Below, in pieces: positions 21,723-33,453 of a stretch of 64,000 nucleotides of DNA. The DNA is from Botryosphaeria dothidea (lineage: Eukaryota > Ascomycota > Dothideomycetes > Botryosphaeriales > Botryosphaeriaceae): contig WWBZ02000001.1 of the NCBI GenBank assembly GCA_011503125.2, forward strand, positions 2,852,001 through 2,916,000. The letters are read 5' to 3'. Position 1 is the first letter of the stretch. Every line of letters starts with the position of its first letter. The notes beneath the pieces are model-generated. The model did not search any database. It was not told the DNA's origin and saw only the letters and a list, made by a program, of their open reading frames with translations. The position numbers and the translations under genes are program-made.

Positions 21723-23833
21723 GAGCCTTCATTTTTCCCCCCATTGTCTTGTGTATTCTTTAGCGGTACCGTTTTTCTCCACGAGCGCATGTCATCATCT
21801 TCTTTTTGCATGATTTTTATCGAATTTTCGGTTCAATGGCCCGGAGTTTTCCACAAGACTGTGGAAGCTTCTCGGGGATCTCTCTGGTCTTGGTTCTCAT
21901 TTGGCTTTGACACCAAATCCCGTGAGTAGTGTGTGTAAGCTATACGGTGTGACTCGATATCCTAGAACGGTAACAGTGTGAGGATAAAGGAAAGCATATC
22001 AATTCCAAAACCCTAGATCGGTCTTTCGCAATCTGTTTTGTGGGTGCTTTTGCATGCTTCGTCTACGATGTTGATTTCATAAGCGATCTACACAAGACTT
22101 GGAAGCCTTCACAAAAGCAATACCCAAAAGCAGCCTGTGCCATGCTAGTGTGCTTTACTCCGAAGAAAATAAAAATCTAATTAAAGAATCGGGCTCGAAG
22201 ATCTTCACCCGCTCTGACATGATGTGCGCAAAAAATATCGAATTGGGTCGATCAGGCATTATTGATCAGCGCGGAGGAGCAACGGCGCAAAACTCAGAAG
22301 CTCACCCAAGGACCGACCGGGCCTTTCGTCGTATCCGGATACGGCCGGGAGTTTGCACAGGCACAAAGAGGATGATGATGAGAAGATGATGATCAGGCAT
22401 GACCGGTTCATGCGGGACCGGCTATCTGGACATTGAATACGGGACCCCATCGCAGCCTGCCCTCCTTCCGGAAGGTCCGCCGAGAGACATCGGGAAAATC
22501 TGTGTTTTCTGCTAAGCTGGGGGAGTAATACGGGACGCCTTAACGGCGGGCAATGCTTTGCGGATCTTACCGCCGCCTTGGGTTTCGGCATCACACTCCA
22601 TGCTCTCCCCCGGCGCCATGACTGCCGCCTCATCAGTGCCGGTGTTATCAAAGAGGTAATTGTCTCCCTCTAGCCTACCGGCTACAGCTATTTGACATTG
22701 GCAAGAGACATATGTGGAAGAACGATCTACCCTCCGTATTTACGTTAAGGAAACAAACAAAGGGCATTGACCCAATTATGAGAGAGACAAACAGTCTTGT
22801 TGATTTAACATGGACCAAACCGCAGTTCCGTATTTCCTTTCCCTAGTCTATGTGTATGTTCAACCATCCCGTGAAGAAAATAACCACCATAACGCACTCC
22901 CTCCATGCTCCACCGGGTTCCTCGATGAACGCGATGGAGCATCGAGGGGGATGTGTGAAGCGAAGGCAAGGAAATGGCGTATAGAAATAGAAAATCAAGA
23001 ATCCGTTGCAATATGCCCCGCCGTCTGACCACATTCACCACCGGTCCCGGTTTATCTTCTCAGCTTCTCTCACACTGAGCGGCCCAAGCATGTAGGTTGG
23101 AATAGGTGTATTGGTCTTTTGTGCGACGAAAAGAAAGAGGCAGCCAAAGCAAGAAAAAATGTATCCCCACGTCCCTTCGCTAACAACAGTACTAGTTATC
23201 TGACTCCAAGCTGCGCCATCATACAAGGTATTTGAGCAAGCAAGAGAAAAAGACGCAATAAAAGTAAAATTCCTCCCTTTATTAGACAATAAGTCGGAAG
23301 TAACGGCCCACTGACTACATCGAAGGGAGGGAGATAGAAGGTCTGAAAATGAAAATGCAAGCGCCACGAAACGACTCCTCCAGCGGCAGTACAAATAAGT
23401 CTATGATCCCGATAATCTCTACGTTGGGAGGCATGTACGCAGGGGTATAGAAGCCAGATGTGATGTATGAATCAATGGCGCGGAGATCGAGTCATCATCA
23501 ACAGCAACGGCCGAAGATTTTTACAGGCTGACCATGCGACGACTGCAAGATTTTTGCGGGGAGAAAATGTTGAACGTGAATGGGAGGTTGTCAGAAGTCT
23601 TTTTGCAGGTAGGCCGTCCCACGAGAAAGGTCGTTATTGATTGGAGTTGTTGACGTTTGCTGTTCACGCTCTATCGCGTGCCATGCCGCGACTGTTGCTT
23701 TTGGTGTGCGATGTGCCATCATCAAGAAAAAGCCAAGGAAACCAGGAAATCCACACGCTTTACTCATCCACTAGGGAGCATTGTGGTGAAAACAATACGA
23801 GAATGCTCACTAACAGTCACGAATAACTGTAGT
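21723..23833. other. 2.1-kb intergenic region between convergent genes
   Basis: This contains the 3' ends of the Ser-rich gene (+) and the membrane-protein gene (-), and is otherwise featureless AT-richer sequence. Short open frames have no recognisable content. Confidence 0.5.
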
Positions 23834-26072
23834 CTACATTCCAGGCCTCACCTGCTGAGGACCCGCACCGCCGGCGCGAAGATCCCAGGTCGGCTTAAGC
23901 GATGTCATGAGGTCGTCCTTGGTGCCGACCATCTCCTTGGGGACACGGCTAACGCGGTAGGCACCGGCGCGGACAGCGTGGAGCTGAGCAGCCGAGATGC
24001 CGCTGCCGCCGCTGCGGATCGAGGCAGCGTCGCTGCCGGCGTCAACACCCTTGAAGCGGGGTGGCGCCATGAAGTCGAGCGAGGTGAATGTGCCAGATTT
24101 CCTAAGGGCATGCCTAAAAACAATGTCAGTCACATTAACCGAGTGAAGGGGGACTTCGGGGACTAATTACGGGCTGGGGATGACAGCGAGCTCGTCGAAG
24201 GCTGTTGCGAGAGGAGTGTGCGGGCGGACGCTAGGCGAGTAAGGCCTTTCGACACCCATGGGGCTGTCTGGGCGGCGACCGGACTGCATCTCTCTGAAAG
24301 TCGGTGGCGGTGCGAAGTCGATCGGGTTGAAGATGTGCGAGTCCTCCTTCAAGGCAGCGGGCGTGGGGAGCGAGTTCAAGGTGGACGGCGGAGGCAAAGG
24401 CTTCTTGGGGGGACCACTGCGGAAGCTCATAGCAGAGTTACCACGGGGCATGGACAAGGGAGTTCCGCTACGCATAGAACCAGGAGTCATGGGGCGGCCG
24501 CCGCCGATGGAACCACCAGGAGGACCGTGTCCACGGAAGCGCGGGGGAGCACGAGGAGGAGGCGTCATGGCACGACGAGTGATAGGCTCGGCGAAAGGTT
24601 GACCGCCAACAACGAAGTGACCCTTGTCGGGATCGAAGATGGCACCCTCCATGTATTCTTGACCATAGTCCTCCTGATCCTCTGCGTAGCGACCGGCAGG
24701 TTCGGGCTTCGAATCGTCAAAGTACTCCTTATAGAAAGACCTGATCCTGTTCGCGCGCTCCTCGGGGTTCTCAGTCGGGTCATCCGTAGGCAGAGGACGC
24801 AAGCTCATAGAAATACGGTTCGGTTTGGGAGCCTGGATACCAAGACCCTGCGGTGGCGTGGACGGACGGTTGACGACATCAATAGACATGCGGTTGCCAG
24901 CCTTACCGGGCGAGGGAGGAGTAATCTTGAATCCATCACCGTAGTCGCTCGACTTGCTCATGATGCTATCAGTCTGAGGGTTGTGAACAGAAGCGGCCAT
25001 GGACTCGAGTCTCAGCGGGTTTGGCTTGCTGCGCGGGGTGGCCTGGGCTGAAACATCGCCGTGCTCGGAGATCTGCGGGAGAGTCGGTTCCTGAACAGAG
25101 GTGCGTTTCGAATCGGCGTTCAGTGAACGGCGCTTTTCACTGCCATTGATCGCGTCGCGAGTAAGATCAGGAGTGGCATCATCCGGTGAAACAGGTGAAA
25201 TGTTGGACGGGCTAGGCGGGGGTCTGACATGGCTGGGTTCGGGGAACTGAATCTCGGGGATGGTCCTATCCTCGGGAGACAGGGGTGAAGACCTGGACAT
25301 CCTCTGGGCATTCTTGAGCAGACCCATGCGATCGGTGCCAACGCTAGACTTGCTGTAAGTGGACATGCCATCGTTGAACTTCGAGGCCGAGCGCAGCGAC
25401 ATGGTATCATCCTTGACGAAGGTGACGGGACGGTAGGGGTCGTGGTTATCGCTGATGCGGGACATTGAGTGGAACGACTCGCGGGAGTCTTGTACACCAC
25501 CGGGCATCAAGTACGGACTGCTCTCCATATCCATCGATAGGCCGCGGCCACCCTTGCGGATCTCCTTCTCTGCATCCACCACGGACATCTCAGGAGCCTT
25601 GCCGCCCTGCGCGCCCTTAGAGGGAACATCCAGACCAAAGTCAAGAGACTTGTGCTTATCATTGAGGTCCTCGAGAGCCTGTTTCTTCATATGCCTCCGG
25701 TGAAGGAAGACGAGCACGATAATAGCAATTGCAATGGGGACGCTACAAGATATCAGCCAGCCGCAAAGAGCAGAGGGAGAAAAAATATCATGCGTACATG
25801 GCAGCAAGGATAATGGCAGTACTGCTGTCAGTTGGTTTCTGGCAGGTGTCCGAGTCCTTGCTCGAGCTGCAGCTTTTGGACGTGGACTCGGAGCGGGCAG
25901 CGAGCACAGGGCTGGCATCTCTTTCGAGCAGTGTCTTGGATGGACCAGAGGCGACGTCTTTCTCGACAGGAATCAAGACATTGATATCCAGCTCGGCGGC
26001 GTTGTCAGCGGCAGCAGCAGCGGCTCGTCGCGCATGGTGGAAGGCGAGGTGCGAGGCGTGGTTGCGGTTCAT
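23834..26072 (-). CDS. Single-pass membrane protein with long Pro/Ser-rich cytosolic region, function unknown
   Basis: Exons are 26072-25798, 25742-24171 and 24113-23834 (introns 55 and 57 nt), giving 708 residues. A roughly 80-residue N-terminus has no clear signal peptide. One membrane helix, encoded across the first splice (about 83-106, STAIILAAIVPIAIAIIVLV), is followed by FLHRRHMKK, so the bulk should be cytosolic. The rest is disordered, Pro/Ser/Arg-rich, with possible phosphorylation sites and PxxP stretches (PPKKPLPPPS). Two blocks look ordered: NRIRSFYKEYFDD and the C-terminal LRKSGTFTSLDFMAPPRF with VSRVPKEMVGTKDDL. I believe relatives occur widely in Pezizomycotina as unnamed proteins, but I know no function. 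The start at 26072 is the first ATG; the frame before it has only a TTG at 26138. Confidence 0.82.
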
Positions 26073-28580
26073 GATGCGACGATGAGGCTGCTCGTCATGC
26101 GACAGCGAAGGACGTGTGACCGAGGGGGAGCTCCACAATGGCGTGGGAGGCGGATGTCTGAATCCGGAGAAACTTGGTGTCGAGAAGAGCGGCCGATGGG
26201 ATTACGAATTAACGGCGTAAGGTCGTAAGAGCGGTCGTGAATGGGAAGCAGGCTTGGCTAGTTGGACAATGAGCGACTTCAGGACCGGGGCGCTGGTGTA
26301 TTAGGCCCTTGCAAAAAGAATGACTTGGGTAAGATGGACTAAAAGAATGAGGGGGAGAGGTGGAGGAGGAGGAGGAGGAGGCGACGGGAGGGGGTGAGAG
26401 AACGAGTGAGGCCGCCGAGAGAGCAGTCGGAGGTGAAGAGGAGAGCGAGCGGGCGTGGGCTGCAGGTATGGCTGTTGCTCGCATCTGGCGCCGGGGGAGC
26501 GCCGGGGATGATTGGCTGCAGCGATAGCGCCGGCCGCGGATTAGGAGACGAGGCGCGACAAGCTCAGTGCGCGGTGCCTGACTAGCCTCTTTGGGGCGCG
26601 CGTGCACCAGGGGCTGCCCGGCCGTTTGCACAGTAACGCGCCATTTCGGCCAGCGAGTCGTCGTCGTCACTCGTCGATGTCGCTCAGTGCCGGCCAGGCC
26701 CTGGGCCCACGCGCGCGCCCGGATATCAGCGCTGTGCGCGCCTTCGAGAAGCCTCGCCCTCGCGTCGATTGCGAGCCATCGCAGCTTTGGATCGCGTGGG
26801 TGCGCATTCCTCAGCGCTTCCCGTGCGACGTTCAGTTGCGATGTTCAGGGGGCCCCGGGCTCAAAACCAAACGACGGCCCGCCGCCGCGCGAACGAAACG
26901 ACACCGAAGCAAAGTTCCCCACGCCTGCCTGCCTGCCTGCTGTGCGGCGCCGCCCACCTCTCGGCCTCAGGCAATGCGCACCGAGCGGGAGCATGTTGCA
27001 TCTCAGCAGCATCTGCTCGCATTTCATCGTAAAATTGTTTCAATTGAGACACTGACAACCTGCCGGCCCGCTACGGCGCAGCTGCATTGGCGCTCCAGAA
27101 ACCGGGCGCACGTCCGAACGCAATTTCGTCTGGCCCCATGAATCGCCGGCCACGACATGCCCCCATATCGCCTGTTCCCTGTTGGCTCAGCGCGCACCAA
27201 CACTGCGTTGTCCGTCCGTCCAGCCGCTCGCGTCATGCCTGCTCACCTCAGCGCGCCGGCTGCTCGTCCGTCGTTGTGTTGGCCGACGGTGTTGTGTGAG
27301 TGGGTAAGATAGCCCTCAGCGCCGCTCCATCGTCGCTGCTCCCGCAATTACTTGCGCCTGCCCCCTGCACCGCCAATCACTCGCCACACCGACCAAGGGG
27401 GATCTGCCGTGCACGATGATCTCGTTACCGTCTCAAGCAGATGGGCTCTGCGAACTTGGCCGCCCGTGGCCATGGCGAGGCCCGCCTGCCGATATTAGCC
27501 AATTCGCTGCGCCATTTGGAGCCCCAACTCCCTTCTTGCACCGCCTGCGCCCAACTGGAGCACGGCAGTTTCTGGCAATTGGGATGTGTCCCTGCTAAGG
27601 AGATCGCTCACATCAGCTCCAACCCTGCTCACGTGCGGGTCTGCCCGAAGAGCGAACCTCCCGGGACCTTTCACGAACGCTCTCCACAAGCCCGCGCCCG
27701 GCCGCGCTCGCGAGAGAAAACGCCTAGCTGCTTCAGATGAATGAAGTGGGGAGTCCGGCTACTCGCGCCCGTTCCAGTGCAAGCGGTCTGTTTCGCAGAG
27801 CATATGAGTAGCGCCACATCGGGAATGTGGGAATGTGGCACAGGGCGGCCTTCTAGACACGGGTGCGGCCGATGACGAGTACTTTTGCTAAGTCCAGCTC
27901 AAGTTACTGCGCATAGTTGTGCTCCCCTATATTCCAAGCACATGTCGAGCAAGTCTGTAGCATGTTGATAGCCCAACGCCATTGTTCGGGACAATTCCGG
28001 ATATAGAACAAGTCTGCGGTTTTGCTAGACGGCATGAAAGCGGTTTGACCTCCTTGGATCGTTAATAATAGTACTTTCCTTTTCCCTTATAGAATCTAGG
28101 TGCTAGATGAGGAAAGGGAACTTCCAGGAAAATCACTCCATACCGGTTCGGGACGAGTCGCGATTAGTCGCGAGATCGAATGACATAGCTTCAAATTTCG
28201 GTGCGGTTTTCAGCTTGCAACGGTGCAAAATGCATGGTTAAAAAGAAGTGCATTCTTAAAGTCTCGGCAAAGCTTCGCCAGTACAGCAAATCCTCATCTG
28301 TTAATGTCCGAGTAGAGCAATGTCTTTATCGCTAGAGGAACGTGCCAGACCAAATACGGAGGGAAACGATGTCCTTCCAAATATCTAGAAGGAGAGCAAC
28401 ATGTGAATTTATTCCATAAATAGGTGTGTTGACCTGATTGGTCCTTGGCTCTCGATATTTCCTTAACCGTTCGCACCACCGCCAGAACGCCAAAAGAGTC
28501 CGTAATCCTGGTTCGTCACTTCGACGACTTCCTGATTGAGAGTCCGTGGCAGCAAAATGACGCTGCTTCTTACGAGATTT
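26073..28580. other. 2.5-kb intergenic region
   Basis: The promoter of the membrane-protein gene lies at 26073-26700. A GC-rich block with a (TGCC)n-like tract near 26930 follows, then AT-richer sequence from 27740 to 28560. No gene is seen on either strand. Confidence 0.5.
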
Positions 28581-29915
28581 CTATTGCGACGATGATGCCT
28601 CGCCATGGTTCGCACTGGACGGTGCCGAACCATCCGCAACCTTCAAGTTCTCCATGCCTCTTTGAATTTGCGCGCCAGTGAAGGGGCAAACCGCAGGCTG
28701 GACTTGGCCTGCAGCTTGCGTGCTACCGGAAGTAGTCGACTCGGCATCGCTCTCATCGGACGTGCCGATAATCTTCTTGCCGTGCAGGTAACCCTCACGC
28801 TCGATGATAATGTCCTCGATTTGTTCGGCGAACTCATCACCGTCACGGACGTACCACTTAGCAAAGAGGTCGTTTTGAATCCAGATGACTTTGCCAAGGG
28901 CCTTGACGAGGGCGATCTTGCGGTTCATGTGGAGACGCGGGTGGGAAAGGATAGCCTCGGTCAGGACGTCCTGAATAAAGGAGAGAAGCGCACCGATGTG
29001 CATGTATTCGACATGCAGAGGGTGCTGGCGACCGCGACCGACGTGCATCATTCTGTTTACATGGTCAGCGATTCGGTGCGTTATTTTGGTGCGTTGAGGA
29101 CAGGAGAGGCTGGAACGAGGTGTGGCTGTGGCAGGTCTCTTAGGGTGACGCAGGGCGCCCAATATGGCGTGCGGCTTTGAAACGACCGACCCAGAATAGC
29201 AGCCAACGCTCGCGGGCCGCTCCAGAGCAATATTCATCTGAAAGGAGGCGAGTCGTCCCAAAATAGAGGCGAAAAAGATGCTTCCTCACACAAAAGGGAA
29301 AACGGCTAGAAAAGCAAATTGTACGTACCCAACTTTGTCCAGATATTCCCAGAATTCCATCTTGCTCGGGTCGGAACACAACCTGACCAGGTAGGCGCGC
29401 AAGAACATCTTGCGGTGCAGGATCTGCGGGCTGTTCTCGTCGGGCACGGCATCCATGGGACCCTCGAAGCTGGTGCTGCGGGTCTCGAAAGCGCGGGCGG
29501 TAATGTCATACTGCAGCAGCTTCTTGTAGACGATGTTGACAATGGCAGGAATGAGCGCCTTGATGTACTTGTGTCCCGTCTGGAGGGCCTCGATGTCACC
29601 TTTAGATGAGAAGCAAAACTCGTCGGTCAGTCTTGAATAGTCTCCGGCAGAAGAGAACAAGGGTATTTCCGAATTAGGCGACCGAGGGGCTTAGGTGTGA
29701 AGGGCATGGTGCGGGCGCTGGCTCGCAGGGATTTTGGCCAAAACGGTGCGGAGAAGAGCTCAGGGTACAGTGGGCGGCTGGCGCGGAAGAAAGTACGTAC
29801 TGGAGCTGAAATCGAGGAAGGTGTGAAGGTATTGTATCCGGGCCTCCAGGTTCGTGTAGAGGTCTTTGCGGTCAATATGCTGGATGGGGCGCTGATACAT
29901 GTTGGGCGGAGCCAT
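28581..29915 (-). CDS. Protoglobin (globin-sensor fold) domain protein
   Basis: Exons are 29915-29801, 29599-29329 and 29052-28581, giving 285 residues. The heme-binding protoglobin fold spans about 15-215. YTNLEARIQYLHTFLDFSSS leads into GHKYIKALIPAIVNIVYKKL. The candidate proximal histidine is His132, in KVGMMHVGRGRQ just after the second splice. Then HVEYMHIGALLSFIQDVLTE and LGKVIWIQNDLFAKWYV follow. A low-complexity tail (about 225-285) has no output domain, so this is a stand-alone globin rather than a kinase- or cyclase-coupled sensor. A role in O2, CO or NO binding or sensing is inferred from the family. Both introns are long (201 and 276 nt). The first acceptor (29600) was chosen because it gives DFSSSDIEAL and has a CTGAC branch point. 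Confidence 0.88.
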
Positions 29916-30774
29916 GGCGCTGACGGAGGGGAAGTTTGTTGCGGGAGAGGGAGGAAAGTGCAGAGTTCAGGAAGCGCAGCGGGGGAGCTGGGGCGCGGGT
30001 TTAGTATGGGCAGGCGGCAGGTATGCTGAATCAGAGCCAAAATGGCCAGGAGGCTTGCTATCCGAGGGGGAGGGCTCAGGGAGCTCTTGCTTGGTTTCAG
30101 GTTTCTGTGAGCGGTGACGGGTGCAGCACGCCGTACGGATTGGGCGGGAAAACGAGGCAGGAGATGTTCCTTCCGGCATCGTGGCTGCGGCGGCGTGGAA
30201 AGCTATATAGCGCTCGCAGGACGCAGCTCAGGTGAGCGGCGGAAAAAAGGTGAGGCACGAGGCGCGCTGGCTCCAGGCTGGTCGCGTCGTGGTGGTCTGA
30301 TGCGTTATTGCTGCTCCTTCGTTGGACCGTTAGCCTGCCTGCCGTCCGCGCCGCCGCCGGCTCTGCCCGAGCGGGCGGAAGCCTCATGCCTCGCGCTTCA
30401 TGCCGACGAAGTATCACTTTCTGCTGTCTGCCGCCTGCAAACGCCCCCCGTGCCCGCCAGGACGATCCAGACGCGCGCTCCAAGCCCAGCCCTCGTCTCC
30501 GCCATCTGCAGGGCGGTCTCCATCCAGCGTGCTGGGACCCCGAATTTCGAGCCCGCGAGCATTGCGGGGCGACGCAGGATCAACGCGGCCGGCCGCTGCG
30601 GATTTTCAGGTAGATTGGCGCCCGCTGCACCGCGTCACCGCCAGCCATTGAGAGCCGCTCTATTCTTGCGCCTCAAGCCCTGCGTGTCACGCAACCACGC
30701 GTCGTCCCTTGCCTTGTTGCTCCTCCGCGACCAACAGCAAACGCAGCAGCGCGTTGCCGACCGCCCACCCCGTC
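29916..30774. other. Divergent promoter between protoglobin and Alba genes
   Basis: This 859-nt region lies between two start codons pointing apart. It is GC-rich, with no gene seen. Confidence 0.55.
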
Positions 30775-31509
30775 ATGGCAAAAAAGAACAAGCACCACCC
30801 GCCTTCCAGCCCCGCCGCCCTGCTCTCCAACAAGCGTCGCCGCATTGCTCCCGCCGACGAAAGCGCTGTGTCTTCCGCCTCTGCCACTCCGTTCATGGCA
30901 ACCAACAAGCCAAGCCAACCACTCGTCTCTGCCGTCGCTACTCCTGCTTCCTCCACCGCACTTGCTGCCACGACCGTGCATATCATGGCAGGCTCGAAAG
31001 TCCAGCAGAAAGTCCGCGTCGCCATCTCTACACTCAGCGCCAGCAACGAGGTTAAGTCATGCCCTGGATCTGCTCAAGATAGTACGACAGACGATGCTGC
31101 AGGGCGAGCAAGTGCGGACGAAGCTCTACACGACGTTCTACTGCTTCAAGGTCGCGCCTCCGCCGCCAGCAAACTGATCACCATTTCCGAGGTCGTCAAA
31201 CGGGCATTGGATCAGCAAGGGAGGCCATGGTGGGCGTATACAGGTGTGACGGGCATCTTAGAGCCATTCGATACTCCCAAGAGAATACCAGGCGGGCGAA
31301 GGCCAGAAATGGATGGCGGTGCGCCGCCAGGCGAGCAGTCAGAAGACTCTGCGGAAGACCAGGAAGATGAGGCATTTGAAAAATTGTATCGAGGCTGCAT
31401 CAATGCTGCGGAGAGGGTCAGAAACGTTCCTGTTCTACTGCTGTATTTGGCGACGAAGCCAGTGCCGGCTTTGAAGGCGCTCTACGGAGAACAAACCTCC
31501 ATGGCGTGA
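30775..31509 (+). CDS. Alba-domain DNA/RNA-binding protein
   Basis: This is a single exon of 244 residues from the ATG at 30775 (MAKKNKHH). A basic, Ser/Pro-rich N-terminus includes NKRRRIAP, a likely nuclear-localisation signal. The Alba-like fold follows: MAGSKVQQKVRVAISTL, then after a disordered insert VLLLQGRASAASKLITISEV and VVKRALDQQG. An acidic linker (EDSAEDQEDEAFEKL) precedes a last strand-like block VRNVPVLLLYLATKPVPALK. The pattern matches a fungal Alba family related to the Rpp20/Rpp25 RNase P/MRP fold. Whether it acts on RNA, telomeric DNA or RNase P is not visible in the sequence. The frame is continuous across the insert, so no intron is needed. Confidence 0.72.
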   Translation: MAKKNKHHPPSSPAALLSNKRRRIAPADESAVSSASATPFMATNKPSQPLVSAVATPASSTALAATTVHIMAGSKVQQKVRVAISTLSASNEVKSCPGSAQDSTTDDAAGRASADEALHDVLLLQGRASAASKLITISEVVKRALDQQGRPWWAYTGVTGILEPFDTPKRIPGGRRPEMDGGAPPGEQSEDSAEDQEDEAFEKLYRGCINAAERVRNVPVLLLYLATKPVPALKALYGEQTSMA

Positions 31510-31787
31510 AACTCGAATATTATGAACACGTACGCACGTGCTACACACAGGATCCTGACATAGCGAATGGCGTCTATTTTATTTCAGGCTTTCAATACTC
31601 TATTTGGGCGGAGCGTCACATTTACCGAATATTCGTAGACGGTATGAATATGAAATCCAGGGGAATATTTTAGATACCCTTCTGGGCCATGAGGCGCGTA
31701 CATAGATACCAGGAAACGACCATCCTTCCAACGGATTAAGTCCTCTTTTGTCCAATGCCGCATTGTTGAGTTCAAGTGCTTGTCTGT

Positions 31788-32866
31788 TTAAGCCGCCTGG
31801 GCACTTTCGTTCCTCTCCACCAACTCTCCGACACCCAAGGCTCGTCCAACCTTTACCTTCCTCTTCTTCTCACCCTTGCTGTCAGCAGCCTCGTCTTCCT
31901 TGTTGCCCATGCTGCCAACGGGTTCGCCCTCGTCCTCGCCGTCACTAATGATCTCGTCGATCATGGCCTGACGGATATCCGAGAGATCCATGCGCATGCT
32001 GTATGCATCCTCGCCGTCGGCGTAATACTTGGCCTCAACCTTATCCACCCCGAATCCGAGTGTGTCGCGGTACAGGCGCAGCGCAGCAGTGTTGGATACA
32101 CGCACATGCAGTGACACGTAGTGTGCTCCGAACGTTTCGGCCATGGCGCGCTCTTCGGCCCAATTAGCTCATGCATGTATACCAGTTTGGCCGAAGTCAA
32201 ATCAGAACTGAGAAAGCAAGCCGAAAGGGAAGAGTCACTATGACCCAGATTTCAGGAAGTCCATGAAGATGCGAATAAAAGTACTTACGGCTTTGTCTCA
32301 TCAGCTTCTCGGCAAGTCCCAACCTCCGGTGAGTGCGCATCACACTCAAGCTGGTGATGTGGCCGTGCTGAATGCCATCAGCGGGGTCCTCCTCCATCTT
32401 GGCGAGCACATAGCCGACGATCTTAGGAGGATCGTAGGGGCTCTTGGGTGGGCGCGAGACCTGAATATTACGTCAGCGGCAGATTCGTTAGACGGATAAG
32501 GCTTCGAGCCATCGAATCTTCGCCTGATCAAAAATGCGGGAAGATTTCTAAGAACGTAGATGAAATATGTTCTTGAATATTGCACAGAATTTCCTTGATG
32601 GGAAAACTGATCATAGATCGAAATAGAATAGAAAATCTGGCCTCAAGACTAAAAAGGAGACGAGAGAGGGGTAGCGAAAAATAATGAGAAGCCAAAGCAT
32701 GAGCAAGAGGAGACTCGTGACTTACGTCAACGGCGACGTAGGATAGCTGTGGCCAAGACAGAGCGTGGTAGAGATAGTATTTGCAAAAGTAGTTTTCGGG
32801 AAGGTTGGTGATGTTGGCTGTTTGGACATGCGGAATGTCGGACGGCCTAAGGACGCGGATATCCAT
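31788..32866 (-). CDS. NAA10: NatA catalytic subunit Naa10/Ard1
   Basis: This is the GNAT-fold catalytic subunit that acetylates N-termini of nascent chains at the ribosome with Naa15. Exons are 32866-32726, 32460-32289 and 32152-31788, giving 225 residues. It starts with the canonical [11 protein letters not shown] and contains [20 protein letters not shown]. It has [12 protein letters not shown], the acetyl-CoA loop RRLGLA (92-97; R-x-x-G-x-A) and [15 protein letters not shown]. The C-terminal tail is acidic and then basic ([12 protein letters not shown]), resembling a nuclear-localisation signal. Introns of 265 and 136 nt are longer than the local norm. Boundaries restore the conserved YVAVD-VSRPP and MRQS-QRAMAE joints. 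Confidence 0.96.
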
Positions 32867-33453
32867 CTTGAGTACAGAGTCGCTTTCGGACTCGACTGCG
32901 GTGCCTTCTGAGGTTTCGATTTAGTGGAAGGTCGCACCAGGCGGTGAGGGGGTGTGGTGACGCTGAGAGGCGGCCGACGTGTGGTTTGGAGAAGAGCGCG
33001 ACGTCGACATCGACGTAAAGGCCCGCAACTCTCGCTTAGCCAGTCTGACCAATCACGGCTCGGAATAAGTGCACCGCTTTCCGGAAACACACAGGCTTCA
33101 AATTACTGCTTCTTCCTTTTTCGTGCAGTTGGTGGTAATGTTGATCATCTTATGGGCATTCTCGAAAGTGCCCATATTGTATTAATTAGAGCCAGATTTT
33201 TTCCTTACAGCCATGCACCCATAAAAAAGACCCGCCACAAAAGCCAGCGGAACGCTAATGCACAGCATTTAAAGTAAAGTCCCTTGTCATAGCCCAAGTA
33301 TAGGTTTTGTGCCTCTCTCTACGCATGAATACATCGTGAACTTCTCTCATACTCTCATACTCTCATGCAATTTGAATCCTCCTTCGCATCGCAACCGAAC
33401 TATTACTGCAAGAATTACCGCAATGCGCTCTGCGACCATAGATAGACCTTCCC
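32867..33453. other. Intergenic: NAA10 promoter
   Basis: This holds a GC-rich NAA10 promoter and then the AT-rich 3' region of the P450. A short TCTCATAC tandem repeat lies at about 33343-33365. No gene is seen. Confidence 0.55.

Noticed and set aside
21191..21811. 206-codon minus-strand frame with a long Asp/Glu run
   Set aside because: Antisense of the polyserine repeat; the acidic run is the complement of TCA/TCT/TCC codons.
29600..29636. Alternative acceptor giving an extra YSRLTDEFCF segment in the protoglobin
   Set aside because: It breaks the expected FSSSDIEAL block, and the CTGAC inside it makes a good branch point for the acceptor at 29600.
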